Below are positions 1-11,047 of a stretch of 64,000 bases of DNA, piece after piece. Source of the stretch: an uncultured Phascolarctobacterium sp. (lineage in GTDB: Bacteria; Bacillota; Negativicutes; Acidaminococcales; Acidaminococcaceae); the NCBI GenBank assembly GCA_949285135.1, contig CASDXO010000009.1, forward strand, positions 29,102-93,101, read 5' to 3'. Position 1 is the stretch's first letter, and each line of letters opens with the position of its first letter. The position numbers and the translations under genes are program-made. The notes under the pieces were generated by a model. The model did no database searches. It saw nothing but the letters and a program-made list of their open reading frames with translations, and was not told the origin of the DNA.

Positions 1-434
1 GCCCCGGCAGCAGGATGCAGCGCCTGCAGCCTGTGCAGCAAGTTGCCTCTTCTGGTACAGTGCAGGCTGCATCGCAGTTAGGACAATGGCCCTGCCAGAT
101 TAAACTGGTTCCGGTTAATGCGCCTTATTTTGCCGGTGCCAAACTGCTGATTGCCGCTGACTGCAGCGCCTATGCCTATGCCAGAATGCACGATGAATTT
201 ATGCGCGGCAAAATTACGCTGATTGGCTGTCCTAAACTTGATAATACAGATTACAGCGATAAGCTGACGCAAATTATCCAAAATAATGATATCAGGAGTG
301 TGACTATTGTCAGGATGGAAGTTCCCTGCTGCGGCGGTCTGGAAATGGCGGCAAAAAAAGCTTTGCAGGCCAGCGGTAAGTTTATTCCCTGGCAGGTTGT
401 CACTATCTCGGTTGACGGAAAAATTTTAGAGTAA
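1..434 (+). CDS. 4Fe-4S ferredoxin-type protein, C-terminal part (cut by window edge)
   Basis: The reading frame is open back to base 3, so the start lies outside the window. What remains is the C-terminal domain of a family of anaerobic iron-sulfur proteins that carry ferredoxin clusters at the N-terminus. Upstream of the first Met the frame encodes PGSR, matching the Cys-Pro-Gly-Ser linker usual in this family. The visible part has the typical LLIAADCSAYAY and CPKLD stretches and a VPCCGG motif near bases 320-340. It lies 30 bases upstream of hcp on the same strand, so it is probably co-transcribed and may supply electrons to Hcp; that role is inferred. The ferredoxin cluster motifs themselves are not in the window. 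Confidence 0.75.
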   Translation, partial: PGSRMQRLQPVQQVASSGTVQAASQLGQWPCQIKLVPVNAPYFAGAKLLIAADCSAYAYARMHDEFMRGKITLIGCPKLDNTDYSDKLTQIIQNNDIRSVTIVRMEVPCCGGLEMAAKKALQASGKFIPWQVVTISVDGKILE

Positions 435-464
435 AATTTACTGCAATGTAAGGAGGACAAATAT

Positions 465-2105
465 ATGGAACAAAAAATGTTTTGCTATCAGTGTCAGGAA
501 ACAGCCGGGTGCAAAGGCTGCACGGTTTCCGGCGTCTGCGGTAAAAAGCCGGAGGTTGCGGCCATGCAGGATTTACTGGTCTATGTTACCAAAGGACTGG
601 CTGCCGTTACCACTGCCCTGCGGCAGGAGGGCAGGCCGGTAACGGCTGAGATAAATCATCTGATTACCTTAAATCTGTTTACCACGATTACCAATGCGAA
701 TTTTGACCAGGAGAGCATCGAGGCAAGAATCCAGGCTACGCTGACAGCGAAACAGGCACTGCTGGTACAGGTGCAGGCCCCGGACGGTTTGCCCGAAGCT
801 GCGCGCTGGGACGGTACCGGCGACTGGGCGGCAAAAGCTGCTGCCGTAGGCGTTCTTGCAACTGCTGATGAAGATATTCGTTCTCTGCGTGAGCTCATTA
901 CTTATGGGCTTAAAGGTCTGGCGGCATATTCCAAACACGCCAACGTACTGTTAAAGGACGATGAAGCCATAGACGCCTTTTTGCAGAAAGCATTGGCAGC
1001 GACTTTGGATGATAGTCTCGGTGCGGAAGATTTGTTTGCATTAGCCTTGGAAACGGGCAAATATGGCGTAGCCAGCATGGCTATGCTGGATAAAGCTAAT
1101 ACGGACGCTTATGGAAACCCGGAAATTACTCAGGTTAATATTGGTGCAGGGCAGAATCCCGGCATCTTAGTATCCGGCCATGATTTGCGCGATCTGGCAA
1201 TGCTGCTGGAACAGACCCAGGGAACAGGCGTCGATGTCTATACTCATTCTGAAATGCTGCCTGCCCATTATTATCCGGCTTTTAAAAAATATCCTAATTT
1301 TGTCGGCAATTATGGCAATGCCTGGTGGAAGCAAAAGGAAGAATTTGAAGCTTTTCATGGGCCAATCCTGATGACGACCAACTGTATCGTGCCGCCTAAA
1401 GACAGTTATAAAGACAGGCTGTATACCACAGGGGCGGCGGGCTTCCCAGGCTGCACCCACATTCCTGGAGAAATAGGCGGACAGAAAGACTTTTCCGTAA
1501 TCATTGAACACGCTAAAAAATGTGCGGCACCGGCTGAGCTGGAAACAGGAACCATTATCGGCGGTTTTGCTCATGCGCAGGTACTGGCTTTGGCAGATAA
1601 AGTTGTCGAAGCTGTTAAAAGCGGTGCTATCAAAAAATTTGTCGTCATGGCCGGCTGTGACGGACGTGCTAAAAGTCGTGAATACTATACTGAATTTGCA
1701 AAGTCTCTGCCGCAGGATACCGTAATCCTTACAGCAGGCTGCGCCAAATATAAATACAACAAGCTTGCTTTAGGCGATATCAATGGCATTCCGCGTGTTT
1801 TGGATGCCGGTCAATGCAACGATTCCTATTCTTTGGCAGTCATTGCTTTAAAGCTTAAAGAAGTTTTTGGACTGCAGGATATTAACGACCTGCCGATTAT
1901 TTATAATATTGCCTGGTATGAACAGAAAGCAGTTATTGTATTACTGGCGTTGCTGTATCTTGGCGTGAAAAATATTCATTTAGGGCCAACGCTGCCGGCT
2001 TTCCTCAGCCCTAATGTAGCAAAAGTGCTGGTTGAGAAATTTGGCATTGCCGGTATTGGTACCGTAGAAGATGACATGGCTATCTTTTTTAACGATAACA
2101 AATAA
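465..2105 (+). CDS. hcp: Hydroxylamine reductase / hybrid cluster protein
   Basis: Hybrid cluster protein of 546 residues, the usual size for the short anaerobic class. It reduces hydroxylamine and acts on nitric oxide in nitrosative stress defence in the cytoplasm. The N-terminal cubane cluster is bound by C7, C10, C19 and C25 (Cx2Cx8Cx5C). Hybrid-cluster ligand regions are recognisable in order: [34 protein letters not shown] and GQCNDSYS. A strong ribosome site (AAGGAGG) precedes the ATG. It follows the ferredoxin gene in what looks like one transcript, a common arrangement for Hcp and its electron donor. Confidence 0.96.
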   Translation: MEQKMFCYQCQETAGCKGCTVSGVCGKKPEVAAMQDLLVYVTKGLAAVTTALRQEGRPVTAEINHLITLNLFTTITNANFDQESIEARIQATLTAKQALLVQVQAPDGLPEAARWDGTGDWAAKAAAVGVLATADEDIRSLRELITYGLKGLAAYSKHANVLLKDDEAIDAFLQKALAATLDDSLGAEDLFALALETGKYGVASMAMLDKANTDAYGNPEITQVNIGAGQNPGILVSGHDLRDLAMLLEQTQGTGVDVYTHSEMLPAHYYPAFKKYPNFVGNYGNAWWKQKEEFEAFHGPILMTTNCIVPPKDSYKDRLYTTGAAGFPGCTHIPGEIGGQKDFSVIIEHAKKCAAPAELETGTIIGGFAHAQVLALADKVVEAVKSGAIKKFVVMAGCDGRAKSREYYTEFAKSLPQDTVILTAGCAKYKYNKLALGDINGIPRVLDAGQCNDSYSLAVIALKLKEVFGLQDINDLPIIYNIAWYEQKAVIVLLALLYLGVKNIHLGPTLPAFLSPNVAKVLVEKFGIAGIGTVEDDMAIFFNDNK

Positions 2106-2422
2106 ATAATTTCAGGAAACTTTCCCTGTTTTTACAGAGTGGGAAACAGGTAAAACCTCCTTTATTTTTTAAGTATGAAAAAGTAAGGGAGGTTTTATTG
2201 CATTTCTTTAGTTAAAAATAATTTGAATTCATATTTAACGGGCATTTTTAGGTATTACTTTTATGGGAGAAATGTGAATTATGTATCTTGGGAGTAGGGA
2301 AATGTAAAAATTTAGTACCTTTTGCCAAACCATGCAGGGATTTGCTGATATTGATAGTATTTATAATTATCAATACTATAGTTTTTCTGCAAAATATATA
2401 CGGTAAAAGAAGGTAAAAGATA
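2106..2422. other. Intergenic region with two weak inverted repeats
   Basis: This 317-base stretch has no convincing gene. Just after hcp there is a short inverted repeat (CCTGTTT / AAACAGG), then a longer imperfect one with arms TAAAACCTCC and GGAGGTTTTA around 2151-2200. The second could end hcp transcription, but the T-run after it is interrupted, so I do not call it a firm terminator. The rest is AT-rich and probably holds the promoter of the next gene. Confidence 0.4.
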
Positions 2423-2926
2423 ATGTTGGGTAAAGGTAATTTCTGGAAGATTCTCAGTATAATGTTCCTGCTGGTAGCGGTTATCGGTGCCGGTATGGGT
2501 ATCAGGAATATGGCAGCCATTCGTCCGGCTTCGGATTATGAGGATAAAGGAGTATATGAATTTATTCCCTACAGAGTATTGCCTGCTCAAAGAGAAAATA
2601 CCGGCGCTGTGGGCAGGCAAAGGCGTCTGCATCCTACCAAAACGGTTTATGTCCTGCACTATAAAGCACAGGGTCATTCATCATACAGATATAAACTTGA
2701 TACTGCAGGGGAATATACGGCCAGACAAATGCTGGCAGAGAAAAAGAGCGTTGCACGCAGGGTACTGGCAATCAGGTCGACTAACAGATATATAACTGTG
2801 GAGCCTGAACTGACAGCAGAAACATATACCCGTAACCAGCAATATAAATATATCTGGATAATTGGCTGCTCGCTGCTTTATATAATTTATTTTGCAGTTT
2901 ACGGAAGAAAACGGTTAGGCTTTTGA
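2423..2926 (+). CDS. Uncharacterised membrane protein with two transmembrane segments
   Basis: Predicted 167-residue protein that I do not recognise. A hydrophobic segment spans about residues 8-27 and a second about 142-160. Between them lies a polar domain of roughly 110 residues, probably outside the cytoplasmic membrane, with a central VYVLHYKAQG beta-like stretch. The last residues are basic (GRKRLGF). The layout resembles small DUF3592-type membrane proteins, but I cannot confirm this. The ribosome site is weak (AAGAAGGTAAAAG). It is flanked by unrelated genes on the same strand. Confidence 0.6.
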   Translation: MLGKGNFWKILSIMFLLVAVIGAGMGIRNMAAIRPASDYEDKGVYEFIPYRVLPAQRENTGAVGRQRRLHPTKTVYVLHYKAQGHSSYRYKLDTAGEYTARQMLAEKKSVARRVLAIRSTNRYITVEPELTAETYTRNQQYKYIWIIGCSLLYIIYFAVYGRKRLGF

Positions 2927-3004
2927 ATTTTGCTTGATATTGTCGGGGAAATATGTTAAATGAGAAATTTTTTTGAACATATTTTGCAGACGGACAATAT
3001 CTGC

Positions 3005-3010
3005 TATAAT
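3005..3010 (+). promoter_or_regulatory. Candidate -10 box for carbonic anhydrase
   Basis: A perfect TATAAT lies 34 bases before the start of the carbonic anhydrase gene. The best -35 candidate is a weak TTTGCA 16 bases upstream, so only the -10 is called. Confidence 0.4.
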
Positions 3011-3043
3011 CCTGATGGATATAAAGTGTAAAGGAGTGTCATC

Positions 3044-3601
3044 ATGGCCTTGTTAGAACAGATTTTAGAAGAAAATGCAAAATTTGTGGCAGGCTTGCCG
3101 GAAAGTTACCTGCATCGCAATGAAGGAGTCAGCAAATATCCGGCCAAGCAGCTGGCAATTTATACTTGCATGGATACACGTCTGGTAGATTTTTTAGAAC
3201 CTGCCATGGGCATTTCACGCGGTGAGGCAAAGATTATTAAGGCGGCAGGCAATATGATTACCGGGCCGTTTGATGAGGTTATCCGCAGCCTGATGGTAGC
3301 AGTTTACGAACTGGGGGTAACCGAGATTATGGTCGTAGGCCACGAGGACTGCGGTATGCAGCATTCTACTTCCGAGTCGCTGAAGGCACGGATGCTGGCG
3401 CGTGGTATTAAGCCGGAAGCCATTGCCGCTGTGGAAGGAGAATTTGCCAGCTGGGTAGATGCTTTTCACCATCCACGTGAAAATGTGGCTAAAACAGTAG
3501 AGGCTATCAGGAATAATCCGCTGCTGCCGGAGGATGTAAAGGTACATGGACTGATATTCTGTCCGGAAAGCGGCAGACTGGAAGTAGTCGTACGCGGCTA
3601 A
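3044..3601 (+). CDS. Beta-class carbonic anhydrase
   Basis: Zinc enzyme of 185 residues that interconverts CO2 and bicarbonate in the cytoplasm. The family signature is clear: C42-x-D44-x-R46 in TCMDTRLVD and H100-x2-C103 in GHEDCGM, which together give the Cys/His/Cys zinc ligands and the Asp-Arg dyad. Length matches the short bacterial beta-CA clade. The ATG is preceded by AAAGGAGTG. The gene stands between unrelated neighbours and is 17 bases upstream of the phytase-like gene, so the two could share a transcript. Confidence 0.92.
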   Translation: MALLEQILEENAKFVAGLPESYLHRNEGVSKYPAKQLAIYTCMDTRLVDFLEPAMGISRGEAKIIKAAGNMITGPFDEVIRSLMVAVYELGVTEIMVVGHEDCGMQHSTSESLKARMLARGIKPEAIAAVEGEFASWVDAFHHPRENVAKTVEAIRNNPLLPEDVKVHGLIFCPESGRLEVVVRG

Positions 3602-3618
3602 AAACAGGGGAAAATACC

Positions 3619-4581
3619 ATGAAAAAAATAATTTATTTGATATGTTCTGTGTTATTGGCTCTGAGTTTTGTGACGGCAGGTTTTGCTGCTTCTGTAACAG
3701 ACAATGAGCATGGAATTTTAAAGCTGGACAGGAAAAATAGTGCTGCTTTACCGGATAATTTTCGTACTTCTGATGATGCTTTTATCCATACACTGCCCGG
3801 AGGGCATCTGCCGTCTCGGGAGGGAATGGAGAAGCTGCATATTTCCGGCAGTCAGGCTTTTTCAGAGCAGCAGTATCTGACTGTTTTGCAGCATATACCT
3901 GCAGCGCCGGATAAGATATACGACATTGACCTGCGCGGGGAAAGCCACGGTTATATTAACGGCAATGCCGTAAGCTGGTATAAGCCTGATGACTGGGGCA
4001 ACAAGGGGCGCGCCTACAACGAGATTGTCAGCAGCGAGCGGCAGATGCTGGCAGAGATAGCGGAACTGCCTTTTATTAATGTTGGTGTGTTGGGGGACGA
4101 TAAAAAAATTGTGCCGGACAAGTATTATACATGGCCTGTGGAAAGTGCGCTGACAGAGCAGCAAATGACTGCTAAATGCGGCACCCGCTATCTGCGCCTG
4201 ACTTTGACGGACCATCTTACGCCAAAACATTTGGAAGTAGACAGATTTATCCGTTTTTATAAGACTGTACCCGAAGATGCCTGGCTGCATTTTCACTGCT
4301 TTGCCGGCAAGGGACGCACAACGACTTTTATGGTTATGTACGATATGCTGAAAAATGCTGACAGGGTAAGCTTTGACGATATCGTTCTGCGCCAGTATGC
4401 CATAGGCGGCATTGATCTTGAGGCTTATGACCCGGCGAAGCCACTCTGGCGTCAGCAGGCAGTAAGCGACAGAATTGAGTTTCTGAAAAATTTTTATCGC
4501 TATGTACAGGAAAATCCTGCCCTGGAAAAATCCTGGACACGCTGGTGCAAGGAAAACAATCTGCCGCTGGCAACAGAATAA
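3619..4581 (+). CDS. Exported PTP-like inositol polyphosphatase (phytase)
   Basis: Exported 320-residue cysteine phosphatase of the type known from Selenomonas and Mitsuokella, which strips phosphate from inositol hexakisphosphate. Residues 1-24 form a signal peptide ending around GFAAS. The catalytic P-loop is HCFAGKGRT, with nucleophile C227 and phosphate-binding R233. The general-acid loop is seen as TDH with D198, followed by the conserved AWLHFHC run-in. The fold-specific partner residues after the P-loop (TTTFMVMYDML, IGG) also match rumen phytases. The protein is likely periplasmic. Its closest biochemical substrate could differ, since the P-loop carries F and K where the Selenomonas enzyme has E and V. 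Confidence 0.87.
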   Translation: MKKIIYLICSVLLALSFVTAGFAASVTDNEHGILKLDRKNSAALPDNFRTSDDAFIHTLPGGHLPSREGMEKLHISGSQAFSEQQYLTVLQHIPAAPDKIYDIDLRGESHGYINGNAVSWYKPDDWGNKGRAYNEIVSSERQMLAEIAELPFINVGVLGDDKKIVPDKYYTWPVESALTEQQMTAKCGTRYLRLTLTDHLTPKHLEVDRFIRFYKTVPEDAWLHFHCFAGKGRTTTFMVMYDMLKNADRVSFDDIVLRQYAIGGIDLEAYDPAKPLWRQQAVSDRIEFLKNFYRYVQENPALEKSWTRWCKENNLPLATE

Positions 4582-4605
4582 TGAGTTTATTTTGCTGGAA
4601 AATAA

Positions 4606-4634
4606 AAAACCTGCACATTTTGTGCAGGTTTTTG
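4606..4634. terminator. Bidirectional terminator between phytase gene and leuB
   Basis: Perfect 9-bp stem ACCTGCACA/TGTGCAGGT with a 3-base loop, flanked by an A-run on the left and a T-run on the right. It can end the plus-strand phytase transcript and the minus-strand leuCDB transcript. Confidence 0.85.
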
Positions 4635-4651
4635 TTATGTTGATCAGATTT

Positions 4652-5725
4652 TTATTTAAGCAGTTCCTGTGCTACCAGATGACCCATTTCGGAGGTAGAA
4701 ACTTTTTTCAGACCTTCTGCGTATAAGTCGGGAGTACGGTAGCCCTGTTCCATAACAGCATCTACAGCCGCTTCGATAGCGTCTGCTGCGGCAGCCTGAT
4801 CCAGAGAGTAGCGCAGCATCATAGCGGCGCTGAGAATGGTTGCCAGCGGATTGGCAATACCCTGGCCGGCAATGTCGGGAGCGCTGCCGTGGATAGGTTC
4901 GTACATGCCTGCGCCGTCACCAAGGCTGGCGCTGGGCAGCAGGCCGATGCTGCCGGCAATGGTGCTGGCTTCATCGCTGAGGATGTCGCCAAAGATGTTG
5001 TTGGTCAGGATAACGTCGAACTGACGGGGATTGAGGATAAGCTGCATGGCGCAGTTATCTACATAAAAATGATTCAATTCGATTTCGGGATATTCCTTAG
5101 CCTGCATCTCAGTAACGATTTTGCGCCACATACGGCTGGAACCAAGGACGTTGGCCTTATCTACGCTGGTTACCTTGCCGCGGCGTTTTTTAGCTGCTTC
5201 AAAGGCAAAGCGGGCGATGCGTTCAACTTCGGGACGGGTGTAGAGCTCTACGTCGCTGGCTTCTTCCACGCCCTGTTCATTAAGGTGTGCTTCGTTATGC
5301 TGACCAAAGTAGATGCCGCCGGTCAGTTCGCGCACGATTAAAAGGTCTGCACCTTCAGCTTTTTCTGTTTTAAGCGGAGAAAGATGTGCAGTGAAGCGTG
5401 ATACGCTCATGGGGCGCAGATTGCAGTACAGGCCGAGGGCTTTACGGATGCCCAGCAGGCCTTTTTCCGGACGGATGTCAGGAGCAACATTATCCCATTT
5501 GGGACCGCCTACAGCACCAAGCAGTACAGCGTCGGCAGCTTTGGCGGAAGCAACGGTGGCTTCTGGCAGGGGCACGCCGGTAGCGTCGATAGCGCAGCCG
5601 CCGATGAGCTGTTTATCATATTCTATCTGCAGGTTAAATTTTTTTGCAGCAGCGTCTAATACTTCTACTGCAGCATCGACGATTTCCACACCGATACCGT
5701 CGCCGGGAAGTAAGGTTATCTTCAT
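4652..5725 (-). CDS. leuB: 3-isopropylmalate dehydrogenase
   Basis: Enzyme of 357 residues that oxidatively decarboxylates 3-isopropylmalate to 2-oxoisocaproate with NAD in leucine synthesis. Family hallmarks: N-terminal [10 protein letters not shown], substrate-binding arginines in the [21 protein letters not shown] region, ELTGGIYFG, the catalytic Lys/Asp set (VDKANVL, DNCAMQL) and the NAD-site [10 protein letters not shown]. The start codon shares one base with the leuD stop (TAATG), which indicates translational coupling. It is the last gene of leuCDB. Confidence 0.96.
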   Translation of the reverse strand: MKITLLPGDGIGVEIVDAAVEVLDAAAKKFNLQIEYDKQLIGGCAIDATGVPLPEATVASAKAADAVLLGAVGGPKWDNVAPDIRPEKGLLGIRKALGLYCNLRPMSVSRFTAHLSPLKTEKAEGADLLIVRELTGGIYFGQHNEAHLNEQGVEEASDVELYTRPEVERIARFAFEAAKKRRGKVTSVDKANVLGSSRMWRKIVTEMQAKEYPEIELNHFYVDNCAMQLILNPRQFDVILTNNIFGDILSDEASTIAGSIGLLPSASLGDGAGMYEPIHGSAPDIAGQGIANPLATILSAAMMLRYSLDQAAAADAIEAAVDAVMEQGYRTPDLYAEGLKKVSTSEMGHLVAQELLK

Positions 5726-6207
5726 TATTTGTTTTCTCCTTTAATATAGTTAATAAGTCCGCCGCAGTCGGCAATTTTCTGAATAAATTCCGGCAGGGGT
5801 TTAGTATGGATGGTAATACCTTTATTGATGATTTTGATTTCGCCCTTGCTCATATCTACTTCCAGCTGGTCGCCGGCTTCGATTTTTTCTACTTCGCTGC
5901 CGATTTCCAGTACCGGCAGGCCGATATTGATGGCATTGCGGTAGAAAATGCGGGCAAAGCTGTCGGCAATCAGGCATTTGATGCCTTTTTCCTTAATAAC
6001 TACGGGAGCGTGTTCACGGCTGGAACCGCAGCCGAAATTTTTGCCGGCTACCATATAATCGCCGGGCTGTACGTTAGGAGCAAAGGAGGTATCAATATCC
6101 TCCATGGCGTGTTCGGAAAGTTCTTTAAAATCGGCAATATTAAGATATCTTGCCGGGATGATTACGTCGGTGTCTACATGATCGCCGTAGCGCCAAACCT
6201 TACTCAT
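5725..6207 (-). CDS. leuD: 3-isopropylmalate dehydratase, small subunit
   Basis: Small (swivel-domain) subunit of isopropylmalate isomerase, 160 residues, the short archaeal/Firmicute-type length. Conserved elements: [12 protein letters not shown] near the N-terminus and [14 protein letters not shown], the substrate-contacting loop. It pairs with LeuC to convert 2- to 3-isopropylmalate. Its ATG overlaps the leuC stop by four bases (ATGA), giving tight coupling of the two subunits. Confidence 0.96.
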   Translation of the reverse strand: MSKVWRYGDHVDTDVIIPARYLNIADFKELSEHAMEDIDTSFAPNVQPGDYMVAGKNFGCGSSREHAPVVIKEKGIKCLIADSFARIFYRNAINIGLPVLEIGSEVEKIEAGDQLEVDMSKGEIKIINKGITIHTKPLPEFIQKIADCGGLINYIKGENK

Positions 6208-7469
6208 TTCATTACCTCCTCGGGGCTGGTGATATAGCCGGTAACGGCACTTGCTGCCGCAGTATAGGGACTGGCCAGATAAACTTCGCTGTCTACATGG
6301 CCCATACGGCCGCGGAAATTACGGTTAGTGGTAGATACTGCGCGTTCACCTGCTGCCAGGATGCCCATATAGCCGCCCAGACAGGGGCCGCAGGTAGGAG
6401 TGGAAACGGCTGCGCCGGCTTCGATAAAGGTGTCGATATAGCCGAGGCGCATAGCTTCTTTATAAATTTCCTGGGTGGCAGGAATAACAATCATGCGGAC
6501 ATGGTCGCATACCTTGCGCCCATGCATGATTTCAGCAGCCTGAGCCAAATCTTCCAGACGGCCGTTGGTGCAGGAGCCGATAACAACCTGGTCGATTTTA
6601 ATGTCGCGGCCTTCAGCAGCCGGATGGGTATTTTCCGGCAGGTGGGGATAGGATACAACAGGCACCAGTTTATCCAGTTCGATAGTGATTGCGCGGGCAT
6701 AAACTGCGTCTGCGTCAGCAGTTACAGCTTCCCAGCTGCGGTCAGTAACGCGTTCTTTAAGATAGGCTTCGGTTTTTTCGTCTACCGGGAAAATGCCGTT
6801 TTTAGCGCCTGCTTCGATAGCCATATTGCAGATGGTAAAACGGTCAGCCATGGTCAGCTCACTGATGCCGTCGCCGCAGAATTCCAGAGACTGATAGCGG
6901 GCACCGTCCACACCAATCATACCGATGAGGGTGAGGATGATGTCTTTGCCTTTAACGAAACGGGGCAGCTTGCCGGTAAGGGTTACCTTAATAGCTTGCG
7001 GTACCTTGAACCAGGTTGTGCCGCTGGCCATAGCTGCACCGATATCGGTCTGACCCATGCCGGTGCTGAGTGCATTAAGCGCGCCATAGGTGCAGGTGTG
7101 AGAGTCGGCACCGATGATGATTTCGCCGGGAGCAGCAAGACCGCTGTCAGGCAGCAGGGCATGTTCGATGCCCATACGGCCTACTTCAAAATAGTTTTTA
7201 ATCTCATGCTTGCGGGCAAAGTCACGCATACGTTTGCACATGGTTGCAGATTTAATGTCTTTACAGGGAGAGAAATGGTCGGGTACCAGAGCGATTTTGT
7301 TTTTATCAAAAACGGGACGCCCGATTTTTTCAAATTCGTTAATGGCCGGGGGGCCGGTGATGTCGTTTGCCAAAACCATATCCACCTGGGAAACGAGCAG
7401 GTCTCCGGCGCTGACGCAGTCGCGGCCGGCATGTTTAGCAAGGATTTTTTCTGTCATTGTCATTCCCAT
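6204..7469 (-). CDS. leuC: 3-isopropylmalate dehydratase, large subunit
   Basis: Large subunit of isopropylmalate isomerase, 421 residues, an aconitase-superfamily enzyme with one [4Fe-4S] cluster. Cluster ligands are visible in GSCTNG and in the CGPCLGG pair; HTCTYGA and GADSHT are also family motifs. An upstream in-frame ATG would add 21 poorly conserved residues. I chose the start at 7469 because GGAGGA stands 8 bases before it and the protein then begins [15 protein letters not shown], as in homologues. First gene of leuCDB, controlled by the T-box leader upstream. Confidence 0.95.
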   Translation of the reverse strand: MGMTMTEKILAKHAGRDCVSAGDLLVSQVDMVLANDITGPPAINEFEKIGRPVFDKNKIALVPDHFSPCKDIKSATMCKRMRDFARKHEIKNYFEVGRMGIEHALLPDSGLAAPGEIIIGADSHTCTYGALNALSTGMGQTDIGAAMASGTTWFKVPQAIKVTLTGKLPRFVKGKDIILTLIGMIGVDGARYQSLEFCGDGISELTMADRFTICNMAIEAGAKNGIFPVDEKTEAYLKERVTDRSWEAVTADADAVYARAITIELDKLVPVVSYPHLPENTHPAAEGRDIKIDQVVIGSCTNGRLEDLAQAAEIMHGRKVCDHVRMIVIPATQEIYKEAMRLGYIDTFIEAGAAVSTPTCGPCLGGYMGILAAGERAVSTTNRNFRGRMGHVDSEVYLASPYTAAASAVTGYITSPEEVMK

Positions 7470-7532
7470 AAACTGATTCCTCCAAATAAATATAATAAAA
7501 TAAAAGTTAATCTTATTGCGGCAGGCGAACAA

Positions 7533-7567
7533 TAAAAAAGCCCCTACCTGCGCTTGCAGATAGGGGC
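7533..7567 (-). terminator. T-box-controlled terminator before leuC
   Basis: Stem GCCCCTA/TAGGGGC with a further CTGC/GCAG helix, followed in the minus-strand direction by a six-base U-run. It competes with the T-box antiterminator. Confidence 0.88.
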
Positions 7568-7815
7568 GAAAATCGCGGTACCACCCTAAAATTTCTCTTC
7601 ATTTTTCCGAATAGCTGATTCGGCGGCATAACGCTGCCTCTGCGTCTGCTTCTAAAGGGCTGTGCCCGGCTCAAAGCAGCTGCTTGCGGGTGAGTTTCTT
7701 CATCTGTCCTGTAACGGCTTGCACCTGATGCCGTCTCTCTGTAAGCAGGGGCAGATAAATCTGTCCGTTCATTGCATTTTCTTTGGTATTTTGTTTTGTG
7801 AACACGTTTGTGTAC
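7534..7815 (-). promoter_or_regulatory. T-box leader of leuCDB, probable tRNA-Leu sensor
   Basis: Read on the minus strand, this leader contains the T-box sequence AGGGTGGTACCGCG (7574-7587), followed at once by a terminator. Stem I lies upstream, with GGTGCAAGCC on its 5' side. The likely specifier is CTC at 7692-7694 within AACTCACCC, a leucine codon followed by the usual purine. Uncharged tRNA-Leu would then stabilise the antiterminator and allow leuCDB to be transcribed. The T-box motif is directly seen; the specifier is inferred from position and from the genes controlled. Confidence 0.92.
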
Positions 7816-7822
7816 TTTTTAC

Positions 7823-7851
7823 ATTATGACAACACAATGGTAAGTTGTCAA
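7823..7851 (-). promoter_or_regulatory. Promoter of the leuCDB leader
   Basis: On the minus strand TTGACA (7846-7851) and CATAAT (7823-7828) are separated by exactly 17 bases. Transcription would start near 7815, just before the T-box stem I. Confidence 0.75.
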
Positions 7852-7892
7852 GCGGTAAAAAGGCAAAATGATAAGAAAAAACATACCTGTGT

Positions 7893-8411
7893 TTATATAC
7901 TGGATTTTGCCCAATACAGATAAACATCACTGCTGCCGGTGTAATAAAAGTTACTCTTTTGCAGGACACGGACAGAGGCGGTATTGTCTTTGGCGGTAAC
8001 GGCAGTAATCAGGCGTACGGAAGGCAGCGCCAGCGCAGTGTCAGTAAGCAGCTGTACAGCTTCCGTCATATAGCCGTGACTGCGGAACCTGCTGCCGATG
8101 CCGTAACCGATTTCGACAGCTCCGTCTGTATTGGGACTGCCTTTAAAGGCGATATTGCCGATGCTGATTTTTTGCTTCGGCATAGTCAGCAGCCACAGAG
8201 TGTGAAAGAAAGGCTGCTGGCGTGAGGCAAGAAATTTGAGATAGCGCTGCTGCAGAGCAGTGCGAAAAGCACCTTCTACCGGGCGACCCTGATACTGCAG
8301 GTCAAGTTCCTGTTCCAGCTGCGCCTGCTGATAGATAAACTTATAGTATTGCGGCAATGTCAGCGGCAGCAGGGTAAGATGGGTACCTGTAAGCGGTTGT
8401 GGCTGCAGCAT
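7893..8411 (-). CDS. GNAT-family N-acetyltransferase (RimJ/RimL-like)
   Basis: Predicted 172-residue acetyltransferase. The acetyl-CoA-binding motif A is seen as YGIGSRFRSHGYMTEA, followed by the helix that ends ALPSVRLITAVTAKDNTASVRVLQKSNF, typical of the RimJ/RimL branch. The substrate is unknown; proteins of this branch acetylate ribosomal protein N-termini, other proteins or small amines. AGAAGGTG precedes the ATG. It is monocistronic, divergent from obg. Confidence 0.85.
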   Translation of the reverse strand: MLQPQPLTGTHLTLLPLTLPQYYKFIYQQAQLEQELDLQYQGRPVEGAFRTALQQRYLKFLASRQQPFFHTLWLLTMPKQKISIGNIAFKGSPNTDGAVEIGYGIGSRFRSHGYMTEAVQLLTDTALALPSVRLITAVTAKDNTASVRVLQKSNFYYTGSSDVYLYWAKSSI

Positions 8412-8498
8412 GAGGGCACCTTCTTTCGTTTATTTTCTGCCTATATTATAACATAGAAGTATTTAGCGTAAATTAGCAGTTAATTTGTATGGCAGGTA

Positions 8499-8528
8499 TT
8501 GAACAGAAGCCTTTAAACACGCTATAAT
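8499..8528 (+). promoter_or_regulatory. Candidate promoter of obg
   Basis: TTGAAC (8499-8504) and TATAAT (8523-8528), separated by 18 bases, 60 bases before the obg start. Confidence 0.55.
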
Positions 8529-8542
8529 AATGATAAGTATAG

Positions 8543-9862
<1,320 letters not shown>

Positions 9863-9905
9863 GCTGCAACAGGAAAATTTACCGATATGATGAGGGGATG
9901 AGGTT

Positions 9906-11036
9906 ATGAGCTGGGAAAGAGAGGCTTTGAAGGCCGCTAAAAGGATAGTAGTCAAGGTTGGTACCAGTACAATTACTTATGGCAACGGCAAGCGCAATTT
10001 CAGTCAGATTGACAGACTGGCACGTGAACTGTCTGATTTGCAGAATCAGGGCAAGGAAATGATACTGGTAACTTCCGGTGCTGTAGCCGTGGGTGTAGAC
10101 CGTCTGGGACTGGCAAAAAAGCCGGATACCATACCGGGCAAGCAGGCGGCAGCGGCAGTGGGGCAGGGCGTACTGATGCATACCTACGAAAAGCTTTTTG
10201 CCGATTACGGGCAGGTAGTGGCGCAGGTACTGCTTACTAAAACCGAATCTCTGGACAGACATCGCTATACCAATTCCCGCAATACCTTTATGGAGCTTTT
10301 GCGGCAGCGGGTTATCCCCATCGTCAATGAAAATGACGTAGTGGCACTGGATGAGCTGAAAATAGGCGATAACGACAATATGTCGGCGCTGGTAGCGGGC
10401 ATTGTCGATGCCGACCTGGTCATCATCCTGTCTGATGTGGACGGCCTGTATACCGCCAATCCGCAGACTCATCCTGATGCTAAGCTGGTGCATACGGTAA
10501 CGGAGATTACGCCGGAGATAGAAGAAAGCGCCGGCGGCGCCGGTACCCTGCGCGGTACGGGCGGTATGGCGACCAAGATTCAGGCGGCTAAAGCAGCTAC
10601 CAGCAGCGGTATCAGTCTTGTCATTGCCAGCGGCACGGAGAAAAACGCTGTGCCCCGTATTGTAGCAGGCGAAGAAATCGGCACGTTGTTCGTCAGCCGT
10701 GAAAACAGGCTGCAGTTCCGTAAACGCTGGCTGGCTTTCGGGGCACGCATCATGGGCAGCATCGTCGTGGACGAGGGCTGCTGTAAAGCGTTGCATAAAG
10801 CAGGGGGCTGCAGCATTTTGCCTGCCGGTATTACCGGCGTGGAAGGCAGCTTTGAAGCCGGCAGCACTGTCAGCGTTAAGGACGCGCAGGGGCATGAGCT
10901 GGCTCGCGGTCTGGTACATTACAGCTCAGAAGAGCTGGCTAAAATCAAGGGCTGCCGCTCCGGAGAAATAGAAGAACTTTTAGGTCATAAGAATTTTGAC
11001 GAGGTTATCCACAGAGACGATTTGGTTATCTTGTGA
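9906..11036 (+). CDS. proB: Glutamate 5-kinase
   Basis: First enzyme of proline synthesis, phosphorylating glutamate to gamma-glutamyl phosphate. 376 residues: amino-acid-kinase domain (about 1-265; VVKVGTSTIT, VTSGAVAVGV, NENDVV, LSDVDGLYT) plus a C-terminal PUA domain (about 285-360), the full-length two-domain form. The conserved GTGGMATKIQAA loop is present. The family is normally feedback-inhibited by proline. It is directly coupled to proA, whose start lies 11 bases after the proB stop. Confidence 0.96.
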   Translation: MSWEREALKAAKRIVVKVGTSTITYGNGKRNFSQIDRLARELSDLQNQGKEMILVTSGAVAVGVDRLGLAKKPDTIPGKQAAAAVGQGVLMHTYEKLFADYGQVVAQVLLTKTESLDRHRYTNSRNTFMELLRQRVIPIVNENDVVALDELKIGDNDNMSALVAGIVDADLVIILSDVDGLYTANPQTHPDAKLVHTVTEITPEIEESAGGAGTLRGTGGMATKIQAAKAATSSGISLVIASGTEKNAVPRIVAGEEIGTLFVSRENRLQFRKRWLAFGARIMGSIVVDEGCCKALHKAGGCSILPAGITGVEGSFEAGSTVSVKDAQGHELARGLVHYSSEELAKIKGCRSGEIEELLGHKNFDEVIHRDDLVIL

Positions 11037-11047
11037 GGGGGATGGAT

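Noticed and set aside
2106..2240. Inverted repeats after hcp as a firm terminator
   Set aside because: Stems are interrupted and no continuous T-run follows; described only as weak structure.
6297..7535. Plus-strand frame of 412 codons opposite leuC
   Set aside because: leuC and its T-box leader explain this DNA fully; the frame has no start signals.
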